Source: Nemophila menziesii (taxonomy: Eukaryota; Streptophyta; Magnoliopsida; Boraginales; Hydrophyllaceae). From it: a stretch of 64,000 nt of DNA. The stretch lies in the NCBI GenBank assembly GCA_029959085.1, contig JARWIR010000050.1, forward strand, positions 4,960,001-5,024,000, written 5' to 3'. The notes under the pieces are model-generated. The model made no database searches. It saw only the letters and a list, made by a program, of their open reading frames with translations, and was not told the origin of the DNA. Below are positions 1-8,560 of the stretch, piece by piece. The first letter of the stretch is position 1, and the number at the start of each line of letters is the position of its first letter. The translations under genes were made by a program, and so were the position numbers.

Positions 1-3000
1 AGATAAAGGTTCTCATATTTTTCTATGACCATCTTTCATCATCTTTCTCTTTTGAAAAAATTTAAGAAATAAATGTAAGTTCATATTTAACTCAAATCTT
101 AGTTTTGAGGAAATTCATTCATCTAATATTTGATGGTTCAATACTATTAAGAAACATACTCTATGTTTTTAACTTGCAAAAATAATTATCTAATTAATCT
201 AATGACATGTATTCTTTTTATTATAATTAATAAATGTAATGTGAATATTTGACCATTCAATATGTGATGTAAGTCTTACTCAAGTTTTGAAGGAGGAGAT
301 ACCTTAAAAAGCATAAATTACTGGAAAATCAGCTATAATTTAGCGAATTTCAGCAATTTGATAATATGCGTTCCAAATATTTTAAACATCATTAATCCCT
401 GTAAATTTCCTCTAATTCGTTAAACTTTGATAAGTTAATCCCTTCCATTCCAAATATTTAAATGTGTATATTATTCAATGTGGCCTACTATAGTCCCTAT
501 GGTCTACACTGATGAGTTAGTGTCATATTTTTGGAATTCGCATCCATTTTTTTAATTATTGTCAAAAAATAATCAAAATACAATACACATCCTTTGAAAT
601 ATATCATCCATCCTTTGTTTTTGTACATAAAAGTTATTTACAGGCTTCATCTATAACTAAAGACAAAATAGTCTAAAAATAAATTATTTAACTTAAAAAA
701 AACCATATAACATTATTATTCACCTTATTTCACAAACACCCAATTTAACTAAAACACCTAGAACAAAAGTTATTAACAGTATCGCTTGTAAAGTAATTCT
801 GAAATATTGTTAAAGACTTGTAGCCATTTGTGAAATCTTCTGCGACAATCATAATTTATATGACCTGAAATTTATTTTATGTTCTATTTAATTGCATGTA
901 TCTCATTTTACATAAGATTTTTCAATTATATATTAACTTGAATACCTTTTTCTGACCAAATTTAAATAAATAAATTAATTACCTCTTATCCAGATTGGGT
1001 TCATTAAGTACTCACGTGTCACAAAGCTCGGATAAAGTTCTATCGATGCACTTCAATCTGACACAAAAGCCATAAAATTCAGATCATTCTAAAAACACGC
1101 TAATGATTTCACTTGTACAAGTTTTATTAATTTAACATTAAATTGAATTAGAAAATTTTGTAAGTGAAATATAAACACACCTTGTTACAAAAATTCATTG
1201 AACTATACATTTCCAGTAAATTTTATATTCGTAATTATCAACGTCATAAATAGTTAAAAAGTAGCTTAGTTTATAAACTTTAAAAGTTTCTAATAAATAA
1301 AATAAAATAAAACCCTTACCTGGATCCTTTGGTGGTGTTGTTGATGTTGGTGGTGCTGGTGATGATGGAGAAGGTGGAGCTGGTGGGGTGACCTTTCTAG
1401 GGTGCCCCTTGGCAGCTTTTTGGGTAAACCCGAGATGGCGGTTTTGTGTGGTGTTGCTGTTAAAGGAAATATTCAAGAAGGTGGTCTTTTGTTGTGGTGT
1501 TGGAGCTGGTTTCGCCTGTAAAGGGAACACTTTTGTAGGGCATTGATCATATGTTGTCTAAAAGCCAGGACACCTTGATATGCTCGATGGTGTTCTTGAC
1601 GTTCAACTTTTATAAGGGACCCACTGTGTCCACCAACATGGTCCTCACGTCCGTCCGGAAGGATAGAAACCCTTTAGGGAAAATAGAAACATAATCCGAT
1701 TCTCCACCGCTAGCTAAATAGCGTACCCAAAAAAAAGATTATGCAATTAGATCTATGCGGGTTTCTTACAGGATTAGCATGTTACTTTGTCATGTTTTTA
1801 AACGACTTTGAATATATTTTCGAATTAATAAGATTCAACTACAAAAAAGAGATAATTAAAAAACTTACATTCACATGGAACACTGACACACGGTTTCTAG
1901 GATCGCTACCATTCACCACATAACAGATTTCTGTAACATTACTAGCACTCGAGAAATCGTCGGACTGCAATTAATGTAAAAATAATTTCACGATAAGTCC
2001 CTCTAAATTATAAGTATAATTTTTATGAAACTATTGAGGGAAGTGAAAGTTGTGAGTAGTACCTTGTGGTGACGGGTATTATCATTGACAAAGTCAAAGA
2101 TTCTTCGTGGTGGCAATGGAAGCCATAAAGAAGCTACAGCATTACGAACAGTCTTGGAAGGCATTTCCGGTTTATTTAACTTCTTCTTGTTGACCTGCCA
2201 TCACTATTTACCCAAAAAGAATAAAAATCAATATAGAGTTAATTAATTATGCTAAGTCAATTGTAATTATTTATTAAAAATTTTACCTGCATTATGGAGA
2301 AGACGAACCTGGTAAAGGGTATAAACCCAACGCTTTGCACCATAAGCAAGACCTGCACCCACTAGAGGCTTGTACCTAACATGAACATTTTAATTATCCA
2401 CCTCAGAATATTTTGAATATACTTTTTCTATAGACTGAATTTCAGAGTGTAATAAAAAAATTATAATTCAACTAAAATTCAACATAAAAATTTATAAGTA
2501 AACTAAATATATTTTCTTAATAATGATCACATCCAAATAGTTATTCAAACTTATCAACATACTTATTTAAACTTCATTGTATTAGTTGAAATTATATCTA
2601 AATCTAAATTTATTTTTTCATAGATAATCTTTTGTGCTTAATCTTGAGAAAAAATATTAGATAAATCGATTCACATATTCTACAAAAATTTAAGCCAACA
2701 AAACTAAGGACATTTTGGTAAAAACATAAAAGAAGCACTACATAAATAATTAATATATATTAGCGTTTTGTTTATTAGCACTTATGTGATGCAACTAATG
2801 GATTAACTTTATAGGCCATGAATGTAGAAAAAAACTAAAATGAATAAAATTGAGGCATGGTGTTAATACCTTTTTTGCCGATCTTGTATCTCTTGTTATG
2901 CATTCACCTTTTCTATTTTATTGAAATGACATGACCAACGTTTTTTTTCCTGTAAATCAAATAACTCGATACTAATTGTATAGATAAATGATGAAGTCTT

Positions 3001-4509
3001 AACAATAAAAAATAGATAAAATATTTACAAATTAATGGATTGTAAATTATATAACGTTGCATGTTTAACATTTTTAATAAGTATTTGGAATCTCAATAAT
3101 GTTAATTGAATAGATTTAGAAATAATAAAAAGTAAATGCTACCTTCAAAAGAAAATGATATGAATCTCTAAAATATAACATAAGAAAATAAACTATTTAT
3201 TATTTATTGCTTAAATCTAGGCTTAATTTGTGTATTCTGGCACCGACAAAGCTACCTAAGTATTATTCGCAGTAATTATAGTCTAGTGTTATGCTTTAAT
3301 AAGGGTTGTATAATTCATCAACTTACATTTAGAGGCCATGAAAATTTTACCAATTCTATTTTATTGCATAATACATTGGGTTGTTGTAACAAAACAAAAG
3401 TATGTTAAGCTAGATTTAGTATAATTATATTTAATCAATATATAAGTGAAAGGATGAGTTGAACATTCAATTAAGATTACATTGAAAGAAAACAAGTATT
3501 TCTGATTCCAAAAATCTATATGGATTTGAACTTCTATATTTGTACTCTTTTTCTGCAGAATTTTTTTTTATCATTTTTTTTCTTTTATTATTATATAATT
3601 ATTGGTCATAATAAAAACATACCTTGTGACAAATTACATAGACTCCAAAAGAGGGAATGTTCTTGAAAAGAAACATAATCTTGATAAACATGGGAGATCC
3701 GTCTAAAAGTATCCATCATTATAATCTTCACAAAAAATATAAAGAAATTGTAAATTGTAAAAAAAAAAAACTGATTACACTTTTTATATGGTTTAGAAAT
3801 AAGCTTGATTTGAAAGTTTTCTTCTTTACCTCGCTATGGAAAAGTTTTGCGGCGTGAAAGTTATGGAGTAAGCGAAGGTTTTTTTCTTTTCCATTTTAAC
3901 CTACACCCTGCTTAGCTGAAAAAGCCCAGCCCACTGACTAAGACCCGCACTTAGACCAACCTGAACACGATAAAAGCCCAAATTGACTTGAACTTAAAAT
4001 TAGGCCCCCGATTACGTTTTTAGAAAAAAAATATAAATGGACACTATTCATTTTTAAAATTCATATATAACCTATCTATTGATTGGTTCATTAGAAAATT
4101 GTTCAATACCTAATATGACACTACTAGCTACTATTAAATAATATAGAAAAATCTAATAATCAGTATGGTAACATTGCATTTCCAAAATATGTATCTCTAT
4201 CATCTATCTTTGTGTTACAATAGATACATAACGAGTCAATATTGTGGTCACATGATATTTGTCTTATCTTTTTTGGCTATTTGTTGAGTGTAGCTAATCA
4301 TAGAGTAAGTCTATGTCTCGGTTTAATTTTCTTGTCACACCATAATATTATGCCATGTACAAAATTTATTTGCTAGCCGCAATAGATTGCATGTATATCA
4401 TAGATTTGTTGGACACAATATTGTATAATATGTTTTACTTAAAGTATAAGTTGTTTTTCGTTTAAAATTTAAATAAAAAAAATTGATCCATGTAAATAGT
4501 GTATGGTTT
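1..4509. repeat. Repeat unit 1
   Basis: This unit pairs most closely with unit 2: both lack 11 bp (GTGAAGCCCTG in other units) in the proline-rich stretch. It carries a 27-bp deletion in putative exon 1 near 3829 that is otherwise seen only in unit 4. The proline-rich stretch is 1320-1515. Exon B carries private substitutions near its 5' end, and the usual SGSLITV reads SGSLIKV. Confidence 0.95.
1547..3167 (-). pseudogene. HD-Zip IV pseudogene copy, unit 1
   Basis: Pieces: mini-exon 3143-3167, A0 2870-2949, A 2287-2375, B 2063-2194, C 1869-1964, terminal block from 1838 down to the TGA at 1547-1549. The nonsense TAA after QSNMLIL is at 1766-1768 and the one-base deletion lies in the T run at 1667-1669. 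In exon B the start reads VNKKKLNKPEMP, two private substitutions. A0 begins with extra T-to-A-type changes that extend its A run on the coding strand. Confidence 0.8.
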
Positions 4510-5491
4510 AGATAAAGGTTCTCATATTTTTCTATGACCATCTTTCATCATCTTTCTCTTTTGAAAAAATTTAAGAAATAAATGTAAGTTCATATTTAAC
4601 TCAAATCTTAGTTTTGAGGAAATTCATTCATCTAATATTTGATGGTTCAATACTATTAAGAAACATACTCTATGTTTTTAACTAGCAAAAATAATTATCT
4701 AATTAATCTAATGACATGTATTTTTTTTATTATAATTAATAAATGTAATGTGAATATTTGATCATTCAATATGTGATGTAAGTCTTACTCAAGTTTTGAA
4801 GGAGGAGATACCTTAAAAAGCATAAATTACTGGAAAATCAGCTATAATTTAGCGAATTTCAGCAATTTGATAATATGCGTTCCAAATATTTAAAACATCA
4901 TTAATCCCTGTAAATTTCCTCTAATTCGTTAAACTTTGATAAGTTAATCCCTTCCATTCCAAATATTTAAATGTGTATATTATTCAATGTGGCCTACTAT
5001 AGTCCCTATGGTCTACACTGATGAGTTAGTGTCATATTTTTGGAATTCACATCCATTTTTTAATTATTGTCAAAAAATAATTAAAATACAATACACATCC
5101 TTTGAAATATATCATCCATCCTTTGTTTTCGTACATAAAAGTTATTTACAGGCTTCATCTATAACTAAAGACAAAATAGTCTAAAAATAAATTATTTAAC
5201 TCAAAAAAAAACCATATAACATTATTATTAACCTTATTTCACAAACACCCAATTTAACTAAAACACCTAGAACAAAAGTTATTAACAGTATCGCTTGTAT
5301 AGTTATTCTGAAATATTGTTAAAGACTTGTAGCCATTTGTGAAATCTTCTGCGACAATCATAATTTATATGACCTGAAATTTATTTTATGTTCTATTTAA
5401 TTGCATGTATCTCATTTTACATAAGATTTTTCAATTATATATTAACTTGAATACCTTTTTCTGACCAAATTTAAATAAATAAATTAATTAC
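4510..5491. other. AT-rich spacer, left part of unit 2
   Basis: About 1 kb with no supportable gene. It contains a moderately G+C-richer block near 4,990-5,050 (GTGGCCTACTATAGTCCC) and long A/T runs. Equivalent spacers lie at the left end of every unit. I see no transposon ends, no open frame with family similarity and no RNA gene. Confidence 0.6.
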
Positions 5492-5597
5492 CTCTTATCC
5501 AGATTGGGTCCATTAAGTACTCACGTGTCACAAAGCTCGGAATAAGTCCTATCGATGCACTTCCATCTGACACAAAAGCCATAAAATTGAGATCATT
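5492..5597 (-). other. Putative 106-nt exon (SIGLIPSFVTREYLMDPIWIR)
   Basis: The stretch lies between a TTTTTAG acceptor and an AGAG/GTAATT donor and has higher G+C than its flanks. In this unit it is open for 35 codons, including FMAFVSDGSASIGLIP and SFVTREYLMDPIWIR. Most other units have TGA in place of the GGA after VSD, unit 4 has CGA, and unit 12 has a small deletion. I do not recognise the peptide. It may be a fragment of a second captured gene, or chance. Confidence 0.25.
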
Positions 5598-5703
5598 CTA
5601 AAAACACGCTAATGATTTCACTTGTACAAGTTTTATTAATTTAACATTAAATTGAATTATAAAATTTTTTAAGTGAAATATAAACACACCTTGTTACAAA
5701 AAT

Positions 5704-5798
5704 TCATTGAACTATACATTTCCAGTAAATTTTATATTCGTAATTGTCAACGTCATAAATAGTTAAAAAGTAGCTTAGTTTATAAACTTTAAAAGTTT
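5704..5798 (-). other. Putative 3' exon ending in TGA, phase-compatible with the proline-rich stretch
   Basis: After a TTTATTAG acceptor, two bases complete the codon left open by the proline-rich stretch, and the frame continues TFKVYKLSYFLTIY, DVDNYEYKIYWKCIVQ, then TGA. The encoded peptide is Tyr/Lys-rich, which AT-rich non-coding DNA produces easily. The support is phase compatibility and repetition in most copies, which amplification alone would also give. It could equally be intron. Confidence 0.2.
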
Positions 5799-5828
5799 CT
5801 AATAAATAAAATAAAATGAAACCCTTAC

Positions 5829-6024
5829 CTGGAGCCTTTGGTGGTGTTGTTGATGTTGGTGGTGCTGGTGATGATGGAGAAGGTGGAGCTGGTGGGGTGA
5901 CCTTTCTAGGGTGCCCCTTGGCAGCTTTTTGGGTAAACCCGAGGTGGCGGTCTTGTGTGGTGTTGCTGTTAAAGGAAATATTCGAGAAGGTGGTCTTTTG
6001 TTGTGGTGTTGGAGCTGGTTTCGC
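5829..6024 (-). pseudogene. Proline/threonine-rich coding-like stretch with splice donor
   Basis: Just downstream of the HD-Zip TGA, a CCCTTTGCAG acceptor is followed by 65 codons reading AKPAPTPQQKTTF, NTTQDRHLGF, TQKAAKGHPRKV, then TPPAPPSPSSPAPPTSTTPP and KAP, ending CCAG/GTAAGG. It is far richer in G+C than its surroundings. The composition resembles an arabinogalactan-like linker, but no family is recognised. The single open frame exists only in units 1 and 2, which lack 11 bp present elsewhere. In the other units the second half (from GFTSNTTQDRHLGF or similar) remains open and could use an internal TTTAACAG acceptor. Positions elsewhere: 1320-1515, 10309-10515, 14853-15059, 19391-19597, 23957-24163, 28524-28730, 33092-33297, 37634-37840, 42180-42386, 46713-46919, 60174-60380; shortened from 51169 and 55672. 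Confidence 0.4.
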
Positions 6025-6055
6025 CTGCAAAGGGAAAACTTTTGTAGGGCATTGA

Positions 6056-6347
6056 TCATATGTTGTCTAAAAGCCAGGACACCTTGATATGCTCAATGGT
6101 GTTCTTGACGCCCAACTGTTACAAGGGACCCACTGTTTCCACCAACATGGTCCTCACGTCCGTCCGGAAGGATAGAAACCCTTTAGGGAAAAGAGAAACA
6201 TAATCCGATTCTCCACCGCTAGCTAAATAGCGTACCCAAAAAAAAGATTATGCAGTTAGATCTATGCGGGTTTCTTACAGGATTAGCATGTTACTTTGTC
6301 ATGTTTTTAAACGACTTTGAATATATTATCGAATTAATAAGATTCAA
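6056..6347 (-). pseudogene. HD-Zip remnant terminal block (SGGESDYVSLFPKG, ILPDG, stop)
   Basis: A candidate acceptor TTTTGTAG ends at 6348. Clear homology starts further in and reads QSNMLIL, TAA stop, ETRIDLIA, another stop in this unit, SFFWVRY, LASGGESDYVSLFPKG. The family reads QSNMLILQESCTD...APVDIVAM...[22 protein letters not shown]. A one-base deletion in a T run (GGGTTTCTATCC) then moves the frame so that ILPDGREDHVGG and NSGSLITV follow. A further shift with a short loss leads into VKNTIEHIKVSW and a TGA, corresponding to the family's C-terminal IKCTVERIKAAVS end. Three frames are needed to follow the homology. The second stop is TAC in units 5, 6, 7, 11 and 14. Confidence 0.75.
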
Positions 6348-6377
6348 CTACAAAAAAGAGATATTGAAAAAACTTAC

Positions 6378-6473
6378 ATTCACATGGAACACTGACACGC
6401 GGTTTCTAGGATCGCTACCATTCACCACATAACAGATTTCTGTAACATTACTAGCACTCGAGAAATCGTCGGA
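6378..6473 (-). pseudogene. HD-Zip remnant exon C (NGSDPRNRVSVFHVN)
   Basis: This exon is 96 nt, 32 codons in phase 0-0, between TTGCAG and AAT/GTAAGT. It encodes SDDFSSASNVTEICYVV followed by NGSDPRNRVSVFHVN. The family equivalent is [30 protein letters not shown], immediately after exon B's segment. It joins exon B without a frameshift, so B+C give 76 residues of uninterrupted homology. The donor is changed in unit 11 (GTACGT) and in units 12-13 (GTAGGC). Confidence 0.85.
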
Positions 6474-6571
6474 CTGCAATTAATGTAAAAATAATTTCAC
6501 GATAAGTCCCTATAAATTATAAGTATAATTTTTATGAAACTATTGAGGGAAGTGAAAGTTGTGAGTAGTAC

Positions 6572-6703
6572 CTTGTGGTGACGTGTATTATCATTGACAA
6601 AGTCAAAGATTCTTCGTGGTCGCAATGGAAGCCATAAAGAAGCTACAGCATTACGAACAGTCTTGGAAGGCATTTCCGGTTCATTTAACTTCTTCTTGGT
6701 GCC
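6572..6703 (-). pseudogene. HD-Zip remnant exon B (post-START block, SLWLPLPPRRIFDF)
   Basis: This exon is 132 nt, exactly 44 codons in phase 0-0, between TGGCAG and AAG/GTACTA. In most units it reads VTKKKLNEPEMPSKTVRN, then AVASLWLPLPPRRIFDF, then VNDNTRHHK. This aligns with MTRKSMDDPGRPPGIVLSAA, SFWLPVPPKRVFDF and LRDENSRSEW of HD-Zip IV proteins. The exon is open in the copies I translated. Unit 10 has a 12-bp in-frame deletion and unit 7 has lost the acceptor AG. Confidence 0.85.
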
Positions 6704-6795
6704 CTGCCATCACTATTTACCCAAAAAGAATAAAAATTAATATAGAGTTAATTAATTATGCTAAGTCAATTGTAATTATTTATTAAAAATTTTAC

Positions 6796-6884
6796 CTGCA
6801 TTATGGAGAAGACGAACCTGGTAAAGGGTATAAACCCAACGCTTTGCACCATAAGCAAGACCTGCACCCACTAGAGGCTTGTAC
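6796..6884 (-). pseudogene. HD-Zip remnant exon A (YKPLVGAGLAYGAKRWV)
   Basis: This 89-nt exon has a TTAG acceptor and a GCAG/GTAAAA donor. It encodes YKPLVGAGLAYGAKRWV and then YTLYQVRLLHNA, matching the highly conserved end of the START domain in HD-Zip IV proteins ([25 protein letters not shown]). Using the strong donor leaves one base and puts exon B out of frame. Using a weaker CAG/GTTCGT site inside the exon would keep frame. After this point the usual LKLAERM...FC.GV segment is missing. Confidence 0.8.
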
Positions 6885-7378
6885 CTAACATGAACATTTT
6901 AATTATCCACCTCATAATATTTTGAATATACTTTTTCTATAGACTGAATTTCAGAGTGTAATCAAAAAATTATAATTCAACTAAAATTCAACATAAAAAT
7001 TTATAAGTAAACTAAATATATTTTCTTAATAATGATCACATCCAAATAGTTATTCAAACTTATCAACATACTTATTTAAACTTCATTGTATTAGTTGAAA
7101 TTATATCTAAATCTAAATTTATGTTTTCATAGATGATCTTTTGTGCTTAATCTTGAGAAAAAATATTAGATAAATAGATTCACATATTCTACAAACATTT
7201 AAGACAACAAAACTAAGGACATTTTGGTAAAAACATAAAAGAAGCACTACTTAAATAATTAATATATATTAGTGTTTTGTTTATTAGCACTTATGTGATG
7301 CAACTAATGGATTAACTTTATAGGCCATGAATGTAGAAAAAAACTAAAATGAATAAAATTGAGGCATGGTGTTAATAC

Positions 7379-7458
7379 CTTTTTTGCCGATCTTGTATCT
7401 CTTGTTATGCATTCACCTTTTCTATTTTATGGAAATAACATGACCAACGTTCTTTTTC
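7379..7458 (-). pseudogene. HD-Zip remnant exon A0 (START segment with in-frame stop)
   Basis: This 80-nt interval lies between a TTTACAG acceptor and an AAAAAG/GTATTA donor. In the commonest sequence (units 1 and 3) the frame reads KERWSCHFNKIEKVNA, a TAA stop, then QEIQDRQK, and the last two bases AG join the first base of exon A to make Arg before YKPLV. The W-x-x-H spacing matches the TWVEHVE segment that precedes the YKPLV-type motif in HD-Zip IV START domains. The phase match with exon A supports this. The TAA (GCATAACAA) is in every copy I read. Unit 2 has private changes (GTTATTTCC). An alternative alignment to the start of a homeodomain (RYHRHT...I..LEA) is weaker because of position. 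Confidence 0.5.
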
Positions 7459-7651
7459 CTGTAAATCAAATAACTCGATACTAATTGTATAGATAAATGA
7501 TGAAGTCTTAACAATAAAAAATAGATAAAATATTTACAAATTAATGGATTGTAAATTATATAACGTTGCATGTTTAACATTTTTAATAAGTATTTGGAAT
7601 CTCAATAATGTTAATTGAATAGATTTAGAAATAATAAAAAGTAAATGCTAC

Positions 7652-7676
7652 CTTCAAAAGAAAATGATATGAATCT
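7652..7676 (-). pseudogene. HD-Zip remnant mini-exon (DSYHFLLK)
   Basis: This 25-nt stretch follows a TTTTAG acceptor and ends AAG before GTAGCA. Read as one leftover base plus eight codons it gives DSYHFLLK. That resembles the START segment that in HD-Zip IV proteins follows PLVPTR and runs into FVRYCKQ. It ends in phase 0 and exon A0 begins in phase 0. The short length makes chance resemblance possible; position and phase are the main support. Units 12-14 have lost the donor (GG for GT), unit 10 has lost the acceptor and unit 7 lacks one base. Confidence 0.4.
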
Positions 7677-7835
7677 CTAAAATATAACATAAGAAAATAA
7701 ACTATTTATTATTTATTGCTTAAATCTAGGCTTAATTTGTGTATTCTGGCACCGACAAAACTACCTAAGTATTATTCGCAGTAATTATAGTCTAGTGTTA
7801 TGCTTTAATAAGGGTTGTATAATTCATCAACTTAC

Positions 7836-7864
7836 ATTTAGAGGCCATGAAAATTTTACCAATT
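7836..7864 (-). other. Putative third exon (ELVKFSWPLN)
   Basis: This 29-nt interval lies between an AAAATAG acceptor and a perfect AAT/GTAAGT-type donor. It completes the Glu codon left by the previous exon and adds LVKFSWPLN, ending in phase 0. A following ACTTAG acceptor gives VALSVPEYTN and a stop, for a hypothetical product of about 77 residues. The donor is the strongest evidence; everything else is phase arithmetic. Confidence 0.25.
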
Positions 7865-8131
7865 CTATTTTATTGCATAAGACATTGGGTTGTTGTAACA
7901 AAACAAAAATATGTTAAGCTAGATTTAGTATAATTATATTTAATCAATATATAAGTGAAAGGATGAGTTGAACATTCAATTAAGATTACATTGAAAGAAA
8001 ACAAGTATTTCTGATTCCAAAAATCTATATGGATTTGAACTTTTATATTTGTACTCTTTTTCTGCAGAAATTTTTATCATTTTTTGTTTTCTTTAAATAT
8101 TATATAATTATTGGTCATAATAAAAACATAC

Positions 8132-8211
8132 CTTGTGACAAATTACATAGACACCAAAAGAGGGAATGTTCTTGAAAAGAAACATAATCTTGATAAACAT
8201 GGGAGATCCGT
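8132..8211 (-). other. Putative second exon (RISHVYQDYVSFQEH...)
   Basis: This 80-nt interval lies between GCTTTTAG and CACAAG/GTATGT. With one base completing the Arg codon from the first exon it reads RISHVYQDYVSFQEHS, LFWSLCNLSQ, leaving one base. A second frame is also open (GSPMFIKIMFLFKNIPSFG), so the reading frame is not proven. I recognise no family. Confidence 0.3.
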
Positions 8212-8336
8212 CTAAAAGCATCTATCATTATAATCTTCAAAAAAATATAAAGAAATTGTAAATTGTAAAAAAAAAATCTGATTACACTTTATATATGGTT
8301 TAGAAATAAGCTTGATTTGAAAGATTTCTTCTTTAC

Positions 8337-8428
8337 CTCCGGTCTTCTTTCTTCAATCGATATTTCGCTATGGAGAAGTTTTGCTGCGTGAAAGTTATGG
8401 AGTAAGCGAAGGTTTTTTTCTTTTCCAT
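8337..8428 (-). other. Putative first exon (MEKKKTFAYSITFT...)
   Basis: An ATG about 30-85 nt downstream of three TGGGCT motifs opens a frame MEKKKTFAYSITFTQQNF, SIAKYRLKKEDR, ending AG/GTAAAG in phase 2. It joins a downstream candidate exon in frame. No family is recognised. The frame is disturbed by a 20-bp duplication in units 3 and 4 and by length changes of the A run in some units. A 27-bp deletion in units 1 and 4 removes nine codons yet preserves a GAG/GTAAAG donor. Confidence 0.3.
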
Positions 8429-8560
8429 TTTAAACTTCACCCTGCTTAGCTGAAAAAGCCCAGCCCACTGACTAAGACCCGCACTTAGACCAACGTGAAC
8501 ACTATAAAAGCCCAAATTGACTTGAACTTAAAATTAGGCCCCGATTACGTTTTTAGAAAA
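8429..8560 (-). promoter_or_regulatory. Promoter-like region with three TGGGCT (site II) motifs
   Basis: On the minus strand TGGGCT occurs at 8457-8462, 8462-8467 (overlapping) and 8509-8514, all within 90 nt upstream of the candidate ATG. TGGGCY elements are known in promoters of many plant housekeeping genes. On the plus strand the same stretch contains a TATA-like CTATAAAAG at 8502-8510. The block is repeated in every unit, with small changes (CGATAAAAG in unit 1, for example). Confidence 0.4.

Larger units (their letters stand above)
6056..7676 (-). pseudogene. Class IV HD-Zip (homeodomain/START) 3'-half pseudogene, unit 2 reference copy
   Basis: The parent family encodes plant epidermal transcription factors (ANL2, PDF2, GL2, HDG types): homeodomain, leucine zipper, START lipid-binding domain and a conserved C-terminal region. 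Only the late START and C-terminal parts are here, in the correct order. Pieces, high to low coordinate: mini-exon 7652-7676, exon A0 7379-7458, exon A 6796-6884, exon B 6572-6703, exon C 6378-6473, then a terminal block ending at a TGA at 6056-6058. Homeodomain and zipper are absent. About 85 residues expected between GAKRWV and SLWLP are missing, and A0 and the terminal block contain stops and a frameshift. I infer a non-functional fragment. The family assignment comes from motif recognition and not from a search; a particular paralogue cannot be named. Confidence 0.82.

Noticed and set aside
14..480. Possible transposon ends (LTR, TIR, Helitron) at unit boundaries
   Set aside because: I looked for TG...CA LTR ends, inverted termini with target duplications and a CTRR end with hairpin around several unit joins, and found nothing convincing. 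The unit joins are continuous.
4987..5184. Plus-strand open frame of 65 codons (MWPTIVPMVYTDELVSYFWN...) repeated in most units
   Set aside because: It lies in the AT-rich spacer, has no recognisable domain, is broken by indels in units 1, 3, 4, 10 and others, and its repetition is explained by copying of the unit. No promoter or splice context supports it.
5816..6055. Plus-strand Gly/Val-rich frame (GGVVDVGGAGDDGEGGAGG)
   Set aside because: It is the reverse complement of the proline-rich stretch. A GGT/GAT-rich strand gives such peptides automatically.
5799..6059. Minus-strand His/Gln-rich frame (LHHHQHHQHQQHHQ) over the proline-rich stretch
   Set aside because: It is another frame of the same CAC/CAA/CCA-rich DNA. 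The Pro/Thr frame ends better at the splice donor, and neither frame can be proven without transcripts.
6250..6432. Plus-strand open frame of 60 codons (MQLDLCGFLTGLACYFVMF...) in every unit
   Set aside because: It is antisense to the terminal block and exon C of the HD-Zip remnant, which have clear family motifs on the minus strand. The hydrophobic look is a shadow of those codons.
7379..7458. Homeodomain start in exon A0 (KERWSCHFNKIEKVNA compared with KKRYHRHTxxQIxxLEA)
   Set aside because: Tempting, but the exon immediately precedes the YKPLV exon in phase, where the family has the TWVEHVE segment of START. The W-x-x-H spacing fits START, and a homeodomain here would be out of order.
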